17,367 nt of DNA from Deltaproteobacteria bacterium (GCA_023381945.1 JAMCQY010000376.1:1-17367); one strand, 5' to 3'; counted from the stretch's first letter, positions 7,117 through 12,914 are shown. Numbers and translations: made by a program. The notes: generated from the sequence alone by a model not told the origin.

Positions 7117-8227
7117 AGCCCGGCGCATTGTGCTCAAGGTGGGGAGCGCGGTCCTGACCACCCCCGAAGGCCTCAATCTGCCCCTGATCGAACGGCTGGT
7201 AGCCGAAAGCGGCGCCCTCCAGGGCGGCGAGCGGGAGTTCATCATCGTCTCCAGCGGCGCCATAGCCGCGGGCTGCCGCAAACTGGGCCTGAGCAGCCGC
7301 CCCACCGGCATCCCGGAGCAGCAGGCGGTGGCCGCAGCCGGCCAGAGCGCCTTGATGTTGGCCTACGAAGAGGCCTTCGCCGGCTTCGGCCTCAAGGTGG
7401 CCCAGATCCTGCTGACCCACGACGACCTGGAGTCCCGCCAGCGCTTCCTCAACGCCCGCAATACCCTGTTCACTCTGCTGCAGTGGCGGGTGGTGCCCAT
7501 CATCAATGAAAACGACACCGTGGCCACCGATGAATTGAAGCTCAAGTTCGGCGACAACGATAACCTGGCCGCCCTGATCTGTAACCTGGTGGGGGCCGAC
7601 CTGCTGATTATCCTCACTGACATAGATGGCCTCTTCGATAAAGACCCCCGGGAACACCCGGACGCCAGGCTGGTAACCCTGGTGGAAGCCTTCGACGCCG
7701 AGTTAGAGAAGGCCGCCTCCGGAAAGGCCGGGGCCCTGGGCCGGGGCGGCATGGGCAGCAAACTTCAGGCCGCCAAGAAGGCCGCGGCCGCGGGCCTGCC
7801 CACGATCATCGCCAACGGCCTGACCCCCGGCATTTTGAAGCAAATTTTCGCCGGCGAGGAAGTGGGCACCCTCTTCCTGCCCCAGGCCCAGAAACTGAAA
7901 AGCCGCCAGTACTGGCTGGCCTACAACGTCAACCCCAAGGGCGCCATCCTGGTGGACCAGGGGGCCTGGCAGGCTTTGGTCAAGCGCCACAAAAGCCTGC
8001 TGCCCGCCGGCATTGTGGCGGTCTTCGGCGGCTTCGGCAAGGGCGCGGCGGTGCAACTGATGGACCCGGAAGGCCGGCCTTTCGCCATCGGTCTCAGCAA
8101 CTACTCGGCGAGGGACATCGCCCGCATCCAGGGCCGCCAGACCAAAGAGATCGAACAATTCCTGGGTCAAAAGGGCTACGATGAAGTTATCCATAGAGAT
8201 AATTTGGTAATTTTTCCGGAGATCTAA
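7085..8227 (+). CDS. proB: Glutamate 5-kinase with PUA domain
   Basis: A 380-residue protein. The amino-acid kinase domain (about 1-265) starts RRIVLKVGSAVLT and contains FIIVSSGAIAAG, the glutamate/feedback region INENDTVATDEL and FGDNDNLAALICNLVGADLL, and the ATP-site GRGGMGSKLQAAKKA. The C-terminal part (about 280-370) with the segments VDQGAWQAL, VAVFGGFGKGAAV and RDIARIQGRQTKEIEQFLG is a PUA domain, as in E. coli ProB. It phosphorylates glutamate to start proline synthesis and is usually inhibited by proline. The ATG at 7085 overlaps the obg end by 32 bases, so expression is coupled to obg. The partner proA is not downstream but at the left edge on the opposite strand. Confidence 0.96.
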   Translation: MTSVRQPYLNKARRIVLKVGSAVLTTPEGLNLPLIERLVAESGALQGGEREFIIVSSGAIAAGCRKLGLSSRPTGIPEQQAVAAAGQSALMLAYEEAFAGFGLKVAQILLTHDDLESRQRFLNARNTLFTLLQWRVVPIINENDTVATDELKLKFGDNDNLAALICNLVGADLLIILTDIDGLFDKDPREHPDARLVTLVEAFDAELEKAASGKAGALGRGGMGSKLQAAKKAAAAGLPTIIANGLTPGILKQIFAGEEVGTLFLPQAQKLKSRQYWLAYNVNPKGAILVDQGAWQALVKRHKSLLPAGIVAVFGGFGKGAAVQLMDPEGRPFAIGLSNYSARDIARIQGRQTKEIEQFLGQKGYDEVIHRDNLVIFPEI

Positions 8228-8230
8228 CGA

Positions 8231-8281
8231 TATAGGGCGGCCTGTAACCGCCGAAAATCGGCGTGCACGGCACGCCCTATA
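8231..8281. repeat. Two-hairpin palindromic element between proB and the HEPN gene
   Basis: A 51-base element bounded by a perfect 9-bp inverted repeat, TATAGGGCG (8231-8239) and CGCCCTATA (8273-8281). Inside, two hairpins can form: GGCGG (8236-8240) with CCGCC (8248-8252), and GGCGTGC (8260-8266) with GCACGCC (8270-8276). An alternative fold pairs CGCCGA with TCGGCG (8249-8263). It starts 3 bases after the proB stop and has no T-run, so it is not a standard terminator. A related hairpin, with the same stems and a 7-base loop, is at 5268-5284. Confidence 0.75.
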
Positions 8282-8303
8282 AGCAGCTTAAAGGGATCAC
8301 ACC

Positions 8304-8693
8304 ATGCCCAGCCGCTCCCGTGATTGGTTGAAGCAGGCGGTCAGAGACCTGGAACAGGCCCAGGATTCCCAAAAGGCCCGACGCCACGAATGGGCCTGTT
8401 TCGCGGCGCAACAGGCGGCTGAAAAGGCGGTAAAGGCCCTGCATCTGCATCTTGGTCAGGAAGCCTGGGGCCACGTGATTGCCAAACTATTACGAGAGTT
8501 GCCTGAATCGGTGCAAATATCGGCAGATTTGATTGAGAAGGCCAGGGTATTGGATAATTTCTATATCCCGGCACGATATCCCAACAGCCATCCCCAGGGC
8601 GCGCCTTTTGAACATTATGGCCCCCTGCAAAGCGAGGCCGCCCTATCTTATGCCCGTGAGATCATTGAATTCGCCAGTGCTAAAATGGCCTGA
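8304..8693 (+). CDS. HEPN domain protein, partner of a nucleotidyltransferase
   Basis: A 129-residue all-helical protein. The pattern SRDWLKQAVRDLEQAQ, then WACFAAQQAAEKAVKALHLHLG and a C-terminal RYPNSHPQGAPFEHYG matches COG2250-type HEPN proteins. These are typically encoded beside a minimal nucleotidyltransferase (MNT), which is the case here: the next gene overlaps its end. Some HEPN/MNT pairs are toxin-antitoxin systems in which HEPN is an RNase and MNT neutralises it by AMPylation (HepT/MntA). I do not see a clear R-x4-6-H ribonuclease motif, so RNase activity is uncertain. The ATG follows an AAAGGGA site. The overlap implies translational coupling with the MNT gene. Confidence 0.8.
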   Translation: MPSRSRDWLKQAVRDLEQAQDSQKARRHEWACFAAQQAAEKAVKALHLHLGQEAWGHVIAKLLRELPESVQISADLIEKARVLDNFYIPARYPNSHPQGAPFEHYGPLQSEAALSYAREIIEFASAKMA

Positions 8694-9012
8694 GGCCCAA
8701 GAAGTGATTAAGGCCCTGAAGCTCTGGGTTGAACAATTGACCAAGGAGAGGGGGGATATTCTCCGGGTTGGGTACTTCGGTTCCTATGCCCGCGGGGATT
8801 GGGGTGTGGGCAGCGATCTGGATCTGGTTGTCATTATTGAGAAATCAAATCAGCCGTTTGAAAGGCGGGCGGCAGAATTCGATACTTTGCAACTTCCTGT
8901 GCCAGCCGACCTATTGGTTTATACTCAAGAAGAATGGAAAACTCTGCGCCCAGGAAAATTCCTACGAATTTTGGAAAAAGAGGCTGTTTGGATTTATTCA
9001 CAGAAGAAATAA
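8677..9012 (+). CDS. MNT-type nucleotidyltransferase, HEPN partner
   Basis: A 111-residue protein from the GTG at 8677, or 120 residues from an in-frame ATG at 8650; neither start has a convincing ribosome-binding site, and both overlap the HEPN gene, which suggests translational coupling. The polymerase beta-like nucleotidyltransferase motif is complete: GSYARGDWGVGSDLDL gives G-S-x10-D-x-D, with a third acidic residue in PADLLVY. Intact catalytic residues suggest an active AMP or nucleotide transferase. In characterised MntA/HepT pairs the MNT enzyme modifies and silences the HEPN toxin; that role here is by analogy. The next gene starts 10 bases downstream. Confidence 0.82.
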   Translation: MLKWPEAQEVIKALKLWVEQLTKERGDILRVGYFGSYARGDWGVGSDLDLVVIIEKSNQPFERRAAEFDTLQLPVPADLLVYTQEEWKTLRPGKFLRILEKEAVWIYSQKK

Positions 9013-9022
9013 GGGTCTGCTC

Positions 9023-9259
9023 TTGAATTTAGACGATGCCATAGTCTTAGAAACCTTCCCCAACCGCATTGAGGCCGAGATGGCCGCGGGGCTGCTTGCG
9101 TCCGAGGGCGTCGAGGCCATGGTGGTGGCCGACGACGCCGGCGGGGCCTATCCCTCCCTCCAGTTCGTGCGGGGCGTGCGACTCATGGTGGCCGCGGAGG
9201 ACGCCTACCGGGCCCGGGAGATTCTGCGGGATATGCAGGAAGCGGGCGAAGCGGAATAA
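9023..9259 (+). CDS. DUF2007-family small protein
   Basis: A 78-residue protein. The sequence IVLETFPNRIEAEMAAGLLA, then SEGVEAMVVADDAGGAYPSL and a closing RLMVAAEDAYRAREILRDMQ fits the DUF2007 pattern: a short beta-alpha-beta-beta domain, sometimes called putative signal-transducing protein. No enzymatic residues are known for the family. The TTG at 9023 is the likeliest start, with AGGG 7 bases upstream and 10 bases after the MNT stop; the frame stays open upstream only as an out-of-frame shadow of the MNT gene. Being directly behind the HEPN/MNT pair it is probably co-transcribed, though a functional link is unproven. Confidence 0.72.
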   Translation: MNLDDAIVLETFPNRIEAEMAAGLLASEGVEAMVVADDAGGAYPSLQFVRGVRLMVAAEDAYRAREILRDMQEAGEAE

Positions 9260-9296
9260 CGGCAGCGATGCGGTTGCAGGCTTTATTGTGAAAATC

Positions 9297-9365
9297 AAAT
9301 CCCCCTAAATCCCCCTTTATTAAAGGGGGACTTAAACCCCCTTAGAGCAAAGGCAAGAGGGATTT
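9297..9365. repeat. CCCCC-rich palindromic intergenic element, copy 1
   Basis: Two AAATCCCCCT units in tandem are followed by a perfect hairpin, CCCCCTTT (9311-9318) and AAAGGGGG (9322-9329) with a 3-base loop. The element closes at 9358-9365 with GGGATTTA, the inverse of its opening. The same architecture recurs at 16310-16404 (copy 2). This is a widespread type of MITE-like intergenic repeat; it follows the DUF2007 stop by 37 bases. Confidence 0.8.
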
Positions 9366-9398
9366 AAAATATATAGCCACACTTGGGGGAAGGTTTTG

Positions 9399-9451
9399 TA
9401 GGGGCGGTCCCATGTGTCCGTCCGGTTTGTGGGCGCATCGCGGTCGCGCCC
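9399..9451. repeat. GTAGGGGCG-type palindromic repeat
   Basis: The stretch opens with GTAGGGGCGGTCC and ends with an imperfect hairpin, GGGCGC (9431-9436) with GCGCCC (9446-9451). Such GTAGGGGCG elements are common intergenic repeats in bacteria from general knowledge. No coding function is visible. A smaller hairpin CGTAAA/TTTACG (9470-9485) follows. Confidence 0.55.
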
Positions 9452-9514
9452 TTTCATCTCTGCTTTAATCGTAAACTGATTTACGTAGAACCATCCTGGG
9501 CGGTTCGTATAGCC

Positions 9515-9555
9515 GCAGGCTCCAGCCTGCGATTGCACAGGCGAGACGCCTGTGC
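9515..9555. repeat. Double palindromic repeat left of the IS110 element (family copy R1)
   Basis: Two neighbouring hairpins: GCAGGCT (9515-9521) with AGCCTGC (9524-9530), and GCACAGGCG (9535-9543) with CGCCTGTGC (9547-9555). The second is followed by CACC, as are the related copies at 11080-11101 and, inverted, at 16493-16518. It ends about 20 bases before the inferred end of the IS110 element. Confidence 0.8.
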
Positions 9556-9593
9556 CACCAAATGCCTTTATTTTTTCTGTTACGAAAAGTTCC

Positions 9594-10817
9594 TCAGGCG
9601 GCCTCGAGGGTCACCCGGAATCCTAAGTCTTTAAAACGTCTTACCAGGTATGGGACCAAGCGATTCTTGTTGAGTTTGTCGAAGTAATCACCGCCCAAGT
9701 CTCGGTAAGTGGAGCCGGTTTTCAGCATATGGAAAATGACCACCAAGAGGGAATGCGCTACAGCCAGAATGGCTCGCTTTTTCCCGCGCCGGGCCGCCAA
9801 TCGGCGATACTGAGCCTGGAAGTAGGAGTCTTTCTTGCGGGTGGCGGCCCAGGCGGCCTGCACCAGGGCGGTGCGCAGCCAGCGGTTGCCCTTGGTGGTT
9901 TTGCCACTTTTGCGTTTGCCCGCGCTTTCGTTACTGCCAGGGCAGACACCGGCCCACGACGACAGGTGATGCTCCGAAGGAAACGCCGACATATCCGCGC
10001 CGATCTCCGCCAGCACATTCTCGGCGGCGCGCTGCTCAAAACCCGGCAGGCTGACCACCGCCTCCCGGGCCTGGGCGAAAGGGCGGCTCAGCTCCTCAAT
10101 GCGACGGCTCAGCGTTCCGATCTGACCTTCCAGGTGTTCCACGTGCGCCAAGAGCTGCCCCAGGAGAAAACGGTGATGCTCCGTCACCTTCCCTTCCAGG
10201 GCCCGGCGCAACTCGGAAATCTTGCTGCGCAACTGCCGGCGGGCCAGGTCCGCCAGCTTCTCGGGGTCTTGCTCACCGGCGATCAGGGACCGGAGCATGT
10301 CCCGGCCCGAAGCGCCCAAAATATCCGTGGCCACCGCCCCCAGCTTGATGTTGGCGTCTTCCAGGACCTGCTGCAGACGGTTGGCCACCCGAGCCTTCCC
10401 GGCCACCAATTGATAGCGGTGGCGGGTCAGCTCCCTAAACTCCCGCTGGGGCCGGGCCGGGATAAAGCTCGCCTGCAAAAGCCCGGCCTGGAGCAGTTGC
10501 GCCAGCCACTGACAATCCTTGACGTCCGTCTTCCGTCCGGGGACGTGCTTCACATGCCGCGCGTTCACCAACAGCAGGGTAAAGCGGTCCTCCATGAGGT
10601 TGTAAATGGGCTTCCAATAGACTCCGGTGGCTTCCATGGCCACATGCGTCACCCCTGCTGCCGCCAGCCAGTCGGCCATCTCCAGGATGTCCCGGGTCAT
10701 GGTGCCAAAGGTCCGAGTTTCCTGGTACAGACGGCCGTCCTCCAGGCGGCGCACACAGGCCGCGACACTGCGTTTATGCACGTCCAAACCGCAACACCTG
10801 GGGTAAATGATCTCCAT
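9594..10817 (-). CDS. IS110-family transposase/recombinase (DEDD), full length
   Basis: A 407-residue protein starting MEIIYPRCCGLDVHKRSVAA. The N-terminal RuvC-like DEDD domain has D12 (GLDVHK), E62 (AMEATGVYW), D98 and D101 (KTDVKDCQWLA). A coiled, helical linker covers about 185-245. The C-terminal IS116/IS110/IS902 domain has SLPGF, then GVCPGSNESAGKRKSGK with S298 as the expected nucleophile and TTKGNRWLRTALVQAAW. IS110 enzymes cut and recombine DNA guided by a bridge RNA. The start at 10817 follows GGGGAG with 8 bases spacing; an open stretch further upstream lacks family similarity and overlaps the proposed RNA region. All catalytic residues and length look intact, so the element may be active. 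The long opposite-strand reading frame is a shadow. Confidence 0.95.
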   Translation of the reverse strand: MEIIYPRCCGLDVHKRSVAACVRRLEDGRLYQETRTFGTMTRDILEMADWLAAAGVTHVAMEATGVYWKPIYNLMEDRFTLLLVNARHVKHVPGRKTDVKDCQWLAQLLQAGLLQASFIPARPQREFRELTRHRYQLVAGKARVANRLQQVLEDANIKLGAVATDILGASGRDMLRSLIAGEQDPEKLADLARRQLRSKISELRRALEGKVTEHHRFLLGQLLAHVEHLEGQIGTLSRRIEELSRPFAQAREAVVSLPGFEQRAAENVLAEIGADMSAFPSEHHLSSWAGVCPGSNESAGKRKSGKTTKGNRWLRTALVQAAWAATRKKDSYFQAQYRRLAARRGKKRAILAVAHSLLVVIFHMLKTGSTYRDLGGDYFDKLNKNRLVPYLVRRFKDLGFRVTLEAA

Positions 10818-10841
10818 GGCCTGCTCCCCATGATTCAAACT

Positions 10842-10990
10842 CAACGATGGCAGACATCGCAAGTGCGGCAGTCTGTTACACGTGCTCAACCCCAGGGGGC
10901 AGGCAACATTCTTGAGTTCGTGGCGATGTCCAGGCCAGACTGCTCTTCGAGCTCGAGGCATCACAGAGAAACGGCCTCCAGCCATCGTTG
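10842..10990 (-). ncRNA. Candidate bridge RNA of the IS110 element
   Basis: The region directly upstream of the transposase start is bracketed by a perfect 10-bp inverted repeat, CAACGATGGC (10842-10851) and GCCATCGTTG (10981-10990), enclosing about 130 bases. A competing local hairpin uses CGATG (10845-10849) and CATCG (10855-10859). Inside lie two words that match the inferred element ends (10872-10879 and 10938-10946). IS110-group elements are known to encode a bridge RNA of roughly 150-200 bases in this place. Exact ends, promoter and the two guide loops were not determined; the fold was judged by eye. Confidence 0.45.
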
Positions 10991-11079
10991 GTGAAAGAAA
11001 GGTAGCATACCAAAGAATACTTTTCATTATTTTGAGAGAGCCAACGGCTCATGAGCGACTGCTCTGAAAGTAATAGGTC

Positions 11080-11101
11080 GCACAGGCTGGAAAGCCTGTG
11101 C
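11080..11101. repeat. GCACAGGCT palindrome right of the IS110 element (family copy R2)
   Basis: A perfect 9-bp stem, GCACAGGCT (11080-11088) and AGCCTGTGC (11093-11101), with loop GGAA, followed by CACC. It is nearly identical, in inverse orientation, to 16493-16518 and related to 9535-9555. It begins 15 bases beyond the inferred right end of the IS. Confidence 0.85.
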
Positions 11102-11147
11102 CACCGATACTTTCATGGTTTTGGGTGCCCTTGGAACAGGAATGGCT

Positions 11148-11200
11148 GGTTCCCAAGCTCTAGCTTGGGAACCCGCTTTTCTGCAAAGCTCCTGCTTTGC
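11148..11200. repeat. Two strong palindromes before the 11245 gene
   Basis: A perfect 12-bp stem, GGTTCCCAAGCT (11148-11159) and AGCTTGGGAACC (11162-11173), has a 2-base loop. Ten bases on, GCAAAGC (11183-11189) pairs with GCTTTGC (11194-11200). They are followed by a low-complexity stretch resembling CTTTTGCGTCTTTGCTCC (11206-11223) that ends near the ribosome-binding site of the next gene. No promoter is evident between the hairpins and that gene. Confidence 0.8.
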
Positions 11201-11244
11201 GCTTTCTTTTGCGTCTTTGCTCCTTTGCGTGAGGTCTTAATCGG

Positions 11245-12192
11245 ATGAAAAAAATCGACCCCCTTTCTTTGGATGGCATCGAGACTTATAGTTTGCAGGA
11301 GCGCCACTCCAAGGTGACGCACCAGGACTTCGGCCGCGCCTGGGAGAAAGGCGGGAGCCTCAAGGAGTTCGTGGACCGGCTCCCCAACATCCTGGCGGGC
11401 GAGACCCTGCGGCAGGTGGCCGCGGCCTGGGTGCAGGCCCGCAAAGCCGGGCGCCAGGTGATCCTGGGCATGGGAGCGCACCCCATCAAGGTGGGGCTGA
11501 ACCCCGTCATCATTGACCTGATGCATCGGGGCCTCATCACCGGTCTGGCGATGAACGGCGCCGGCATCGTCCACGACAGCGAGATCGCCATGGTGGGCCG
11601 CACCTCCGAAGACGTAGACCAGGTCCTGGGCTGCGGCCAGTTCGGCATGGCGAAGGAGACCGGCGAGTTCATCAACGCCGCCATTTCCTGGGGCGGGGAG
11701 CAAAGGCTGGGTTTGGGCGAGGCAGTGGGACGGCGCCTGCTGGCCTCAGGCTTGCCGTTTAAGGAGTTGAGCCTGCTGGCCAACGCCGCTGAATTGGAAT
11801 TGCCTCTGACGGTGCATGTGGCAGTGGGCACGGATATCGTCCACCTGCACCCCTCGGTGGACCCGGAGGCCCTGGGGGCCACAACCCACCGGGATTTCCG
11901 GCTCTTTGCCGCGCTGGTGAGCAGGCTTTCTGAGGGTGTTTATCTCAACCTGGGCTCGGCGGTGATCATGCCGGAGGTCTTCTTGAAGGCCGTGACCCTG
12001 GCCCGCAACCTGGGATATAAGGTGGCGCCCCTGACCACGGTAAACCTGGATTTTGTCCAGCATTACCGGCCCCTGACCAACGTGGTGCGGCGGCCCACGG
12101 CCTTGGCCGGCCGGGGCTATATCCTGACCGGGCACCATGAATTGCTGCTGCCCTTGCTGGCCGCCCTGGTTATCGAAGAGATGGAGGTTTGA
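11245..12192 (+). CDS. Conserved protein of unknown function (315 aa)
   Basis: A soluble 315-residue protein without signal peptide or membrane segments. Notable segments are VILGMGAHPIKVGLNPVIID, GLAMNGAGIVHDSEIAMVGR with SEDVDQVLGCGQFGMAKET, NLGSAVIMPEVFLKAVTLAR and a closing ILTGHHELLLPLLAALVIEE. They look like conserved active-site or ligand loops: glycines, H78 in GAHPIK, H109-D110, and a late GHHE. I have seen similar proteins described only as hypothetical. A distant Rossmann-like, deoxyhypusine synthase-type fold is conceivable, but I see no catalytic lysine motif, so I do not assign it. The ATG follows GAGG with a long 11-base spacing. A cyclophilin-like gene begins 3 bases after its stop, so the two form an operon. 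Confidence 0.8.
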   Translation: MKKIDPLSLDGIETYSLQERHSKVTHQDFGRAWEKGGSLKEFVDRLPNILAGETLRQVAAAWVQARKAGRQVILGMGAHPIKVGLNPVIIDLMHRGLITGLAMNGAGIVHDSEIAMVGRTSEDVDQVLGCGQFGMAKETGEFINAAISWGGEQRLGLGEAVGRRLLASGLPFKELSLLANAAELELPLTVHVAVGTDIVHLHPSVDPEALGATTHRDFRLFAALVSRLSEGVYLNLGSAVIMPEVFLKAVTLARNLGYKVAPLTTVNLDFVQHYRPLTNVVRRPTALAGRGYILTGHHELLLPLLAALVIEEMEV

Positions 12193-12195
12193 GCG

Positions 12196-12573
12196 ATGCC
12201 CACGGAAATCGTGATCACGGCTGGAGATCAGAAACTGGAAGGCAGATTGAATGATTCTCCCACCGCTCAAGCGCTGGTGGAGGCCCTGCCCATTACCGGC
12301 GAGGCGCAGTTGTGGGGCGACGAGATTTATTTCCAGGTGCCCGAGGTGGTGGCGGACCTGGACGATACCGCCACGCCGGTGGTCCAGGTGGGTGATCTAG
12401 GCTACTGGCCCACCGGCCGGGCCTTCTGCATGTTTTTCGGCCTCACTCCGGCCAGTGTTCCAGGTGAGATTCGCCCCGCCAGCCCCGTCAACCTGGTGGG
12501 CCGTCTTTACGGCGACCCCTGCTGCCTCAAACTGGTGCCCGAAGCCGCCAGGGTGCGGATCGCAAAGAAATAG
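12196..12573 (+). CDS. Cyclophilin-like fold protein (DUF369/TM1367 type)
   Basis: A 125-residue protein reading MPTEIVITAGDQKLEGRLND, with SPTAQALVEALPITGEAQLW, GDEIYFQVP, GDLGYWPTGRAFCMFFG and SPVNLVGRL. This is the pattern of the small cyclophilin-like beta-barrel family represented by Thermotoga TM1367 (PF04126). The key arginine and phenylalanine of true prolyl isomerases are not evident, so peptidyl-prolyl isomerase activity should not be assumed. The ATG lies 3 bases after the stop of the preceding gene with GGAGG about 8 bases upstream, showing operon structure. Physiological role is unknown. Confidence 0.8.
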   Translation: MPTEIVITAGDQKLEGRLNDSPTAQALVEALPITGEAQLWGDEIYFQVPEVVADLDDTATPVVQVGDLGYWPTGRAFCMFFGLTPASVPGEIRPASPVNLVGRLYGDPCCLKLVPEAARVRIAKK

Positions 12574-12580
12574 AAGTGGT

Positions 12581-12611
12581 TTGCTGGGCAAGAATTTGTT
12601 ATCATTATAAA
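12581..12611 (+). promoter_or_regulatory. Weak promoter candidate before the zinc-ribbon gene
   Basis: TTGCTG (12581-12586), a 19-base spacer and TATAAA (12606-12611). Transcription would begin just before the hairpin at 12630-12662, placing that hairpin in the leader of the zinc-ribbon/hemC message. The long spacer makes this tentative. Confidence 0.3.
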
Positions 12612-12629
12612 TAGTCTACATATTTTATG

Positions 12630-12662
12630 AGGGGCCGGGGTTCAGACACCTGCCCCTTTTTT
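12630..12662 (+). terminator. Rho-independent terminator or attenuator
   Basis: AGGGGC (12630-12635) pairs with GCCCCT (12652-12657), an inner GGT/ACC can extend the structure, and a T-run follows immediately (12657-12662). It ends the 11245-12573 operon by position, yet lies only 18 bases before the next start codon. Confidence 0.65.
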
Positions 12663-12680
12663 CCATAAAGGAGAAGTAGG

Positions 12681-12905
12681 ATGCCGATTTTCGAATTTCA
12701 TTGCAATGCTTGCGACCAGGACTTTGAGAAGCTGGTCTTTGGCGGTGATCCGGATGTGGAGTGTCCCCATTGCGGGCAAAAGCGGGTGGAGAGATTGATG
12801 AGCGCCTGCAACGCCAAGGTGGGGATGAAGATGACCGCGGCCTCAAATCCCAAGGGCGCGGCTTGCGGCAGTTGCTCATCCGGCTCTTGCAGCAGCTGCC
12901 ACTAG
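12681..12905 (+). CDS. FmdB-family zinc-ribbon protein
   Basis: A 74-residue protein starting MPIFEFHCNACDQDFEKLVF, with a second knuckle ECPHCGQKRVERL. C8-x2-C11 and C28-x2-C31 form a zinc ribbon, the pattern of the FmdB/TIGR02605 putative regulatory family. The tail is unusual, a short run rich in Ser, Gly and Cys ending CGSCSSGSCSSCH, adding four Cys and a His that could bind another metal. Function is unknown; the family name comes from the formamidase operon of Methylophilus. AAGGAG lies 7 bases before the ATG. hemC starts 9 bases after the stop, so both share a message. Confidence 0.85.
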   Translation: MPIFEFHCNACDQDFEKLVFGGDPDVECPHCGQKRVERLMSACNAKVGMKMTAASNPKGAACGSCSSGSCSSCH

Positions 12906-12914
12906 GAAGAGGTT

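Larger units (their letters stand above)
9577..11065 (-). mobile_element. IS110-family insertion sequence (about 1.49 kb, ends inferred)
   Basis: One full-length IS110-type transposase gene fills 9594-10817, leaving a very short 3' end and about 250 bases of non-coding 5' end, the layout of the IS110 group whose bridge RNA lies upstream of the transposase. IS110 elements lack terminal inverted repeats and target duplications, so ends were inferred: words at both ends recur within the 5' non-coding region (TCTGTTAC at 9576-9583 and 10872-10879; GACTGCTCT at 11057-11065 and 10938-10946), and both inferred junctions share CT followed by G. Boundaries may be off by several bases. Palindromic repeats flank both sides. 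Confidence 0.6.

Noticed and set aside
6140..7657. Several overlapping frames on both strands across obg and proB
   Set aside because: High GC coding DNA keeps other frames open; none has a start site with ribosome-binding site or family motif.
8231..8281. tRNA-like cloverleaf
   Set aside because: Too short at 51 bases, no anticodon loop or T-loop sequence, and no CCA-adjacent acceptor; a palindromic repeat explains it.
9729..10994. Long plus-strand reading frame of 421 codons opposite the transposase
   Set aside because: It is antisense to an IS110 gene with all catalytic residues; the composition (His, Gln, Gly, Pro rich) and lack of motifs mark it as a shadow.
10818..11027. Extension of the transposase by 70 residues upstream
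   Set aside because: The extension has no IS110 similarity, a good ribosome-binding site precedes the ATG at 10817, and the stretch contains the structured non-coding region.
11245..12192. Deoxyhypusine synthase assignment
   Set aside because: Some glycine-rich segments are reminiscent, but the catalytic lysine motif is not visible and bacteria rarely need this enzyme.
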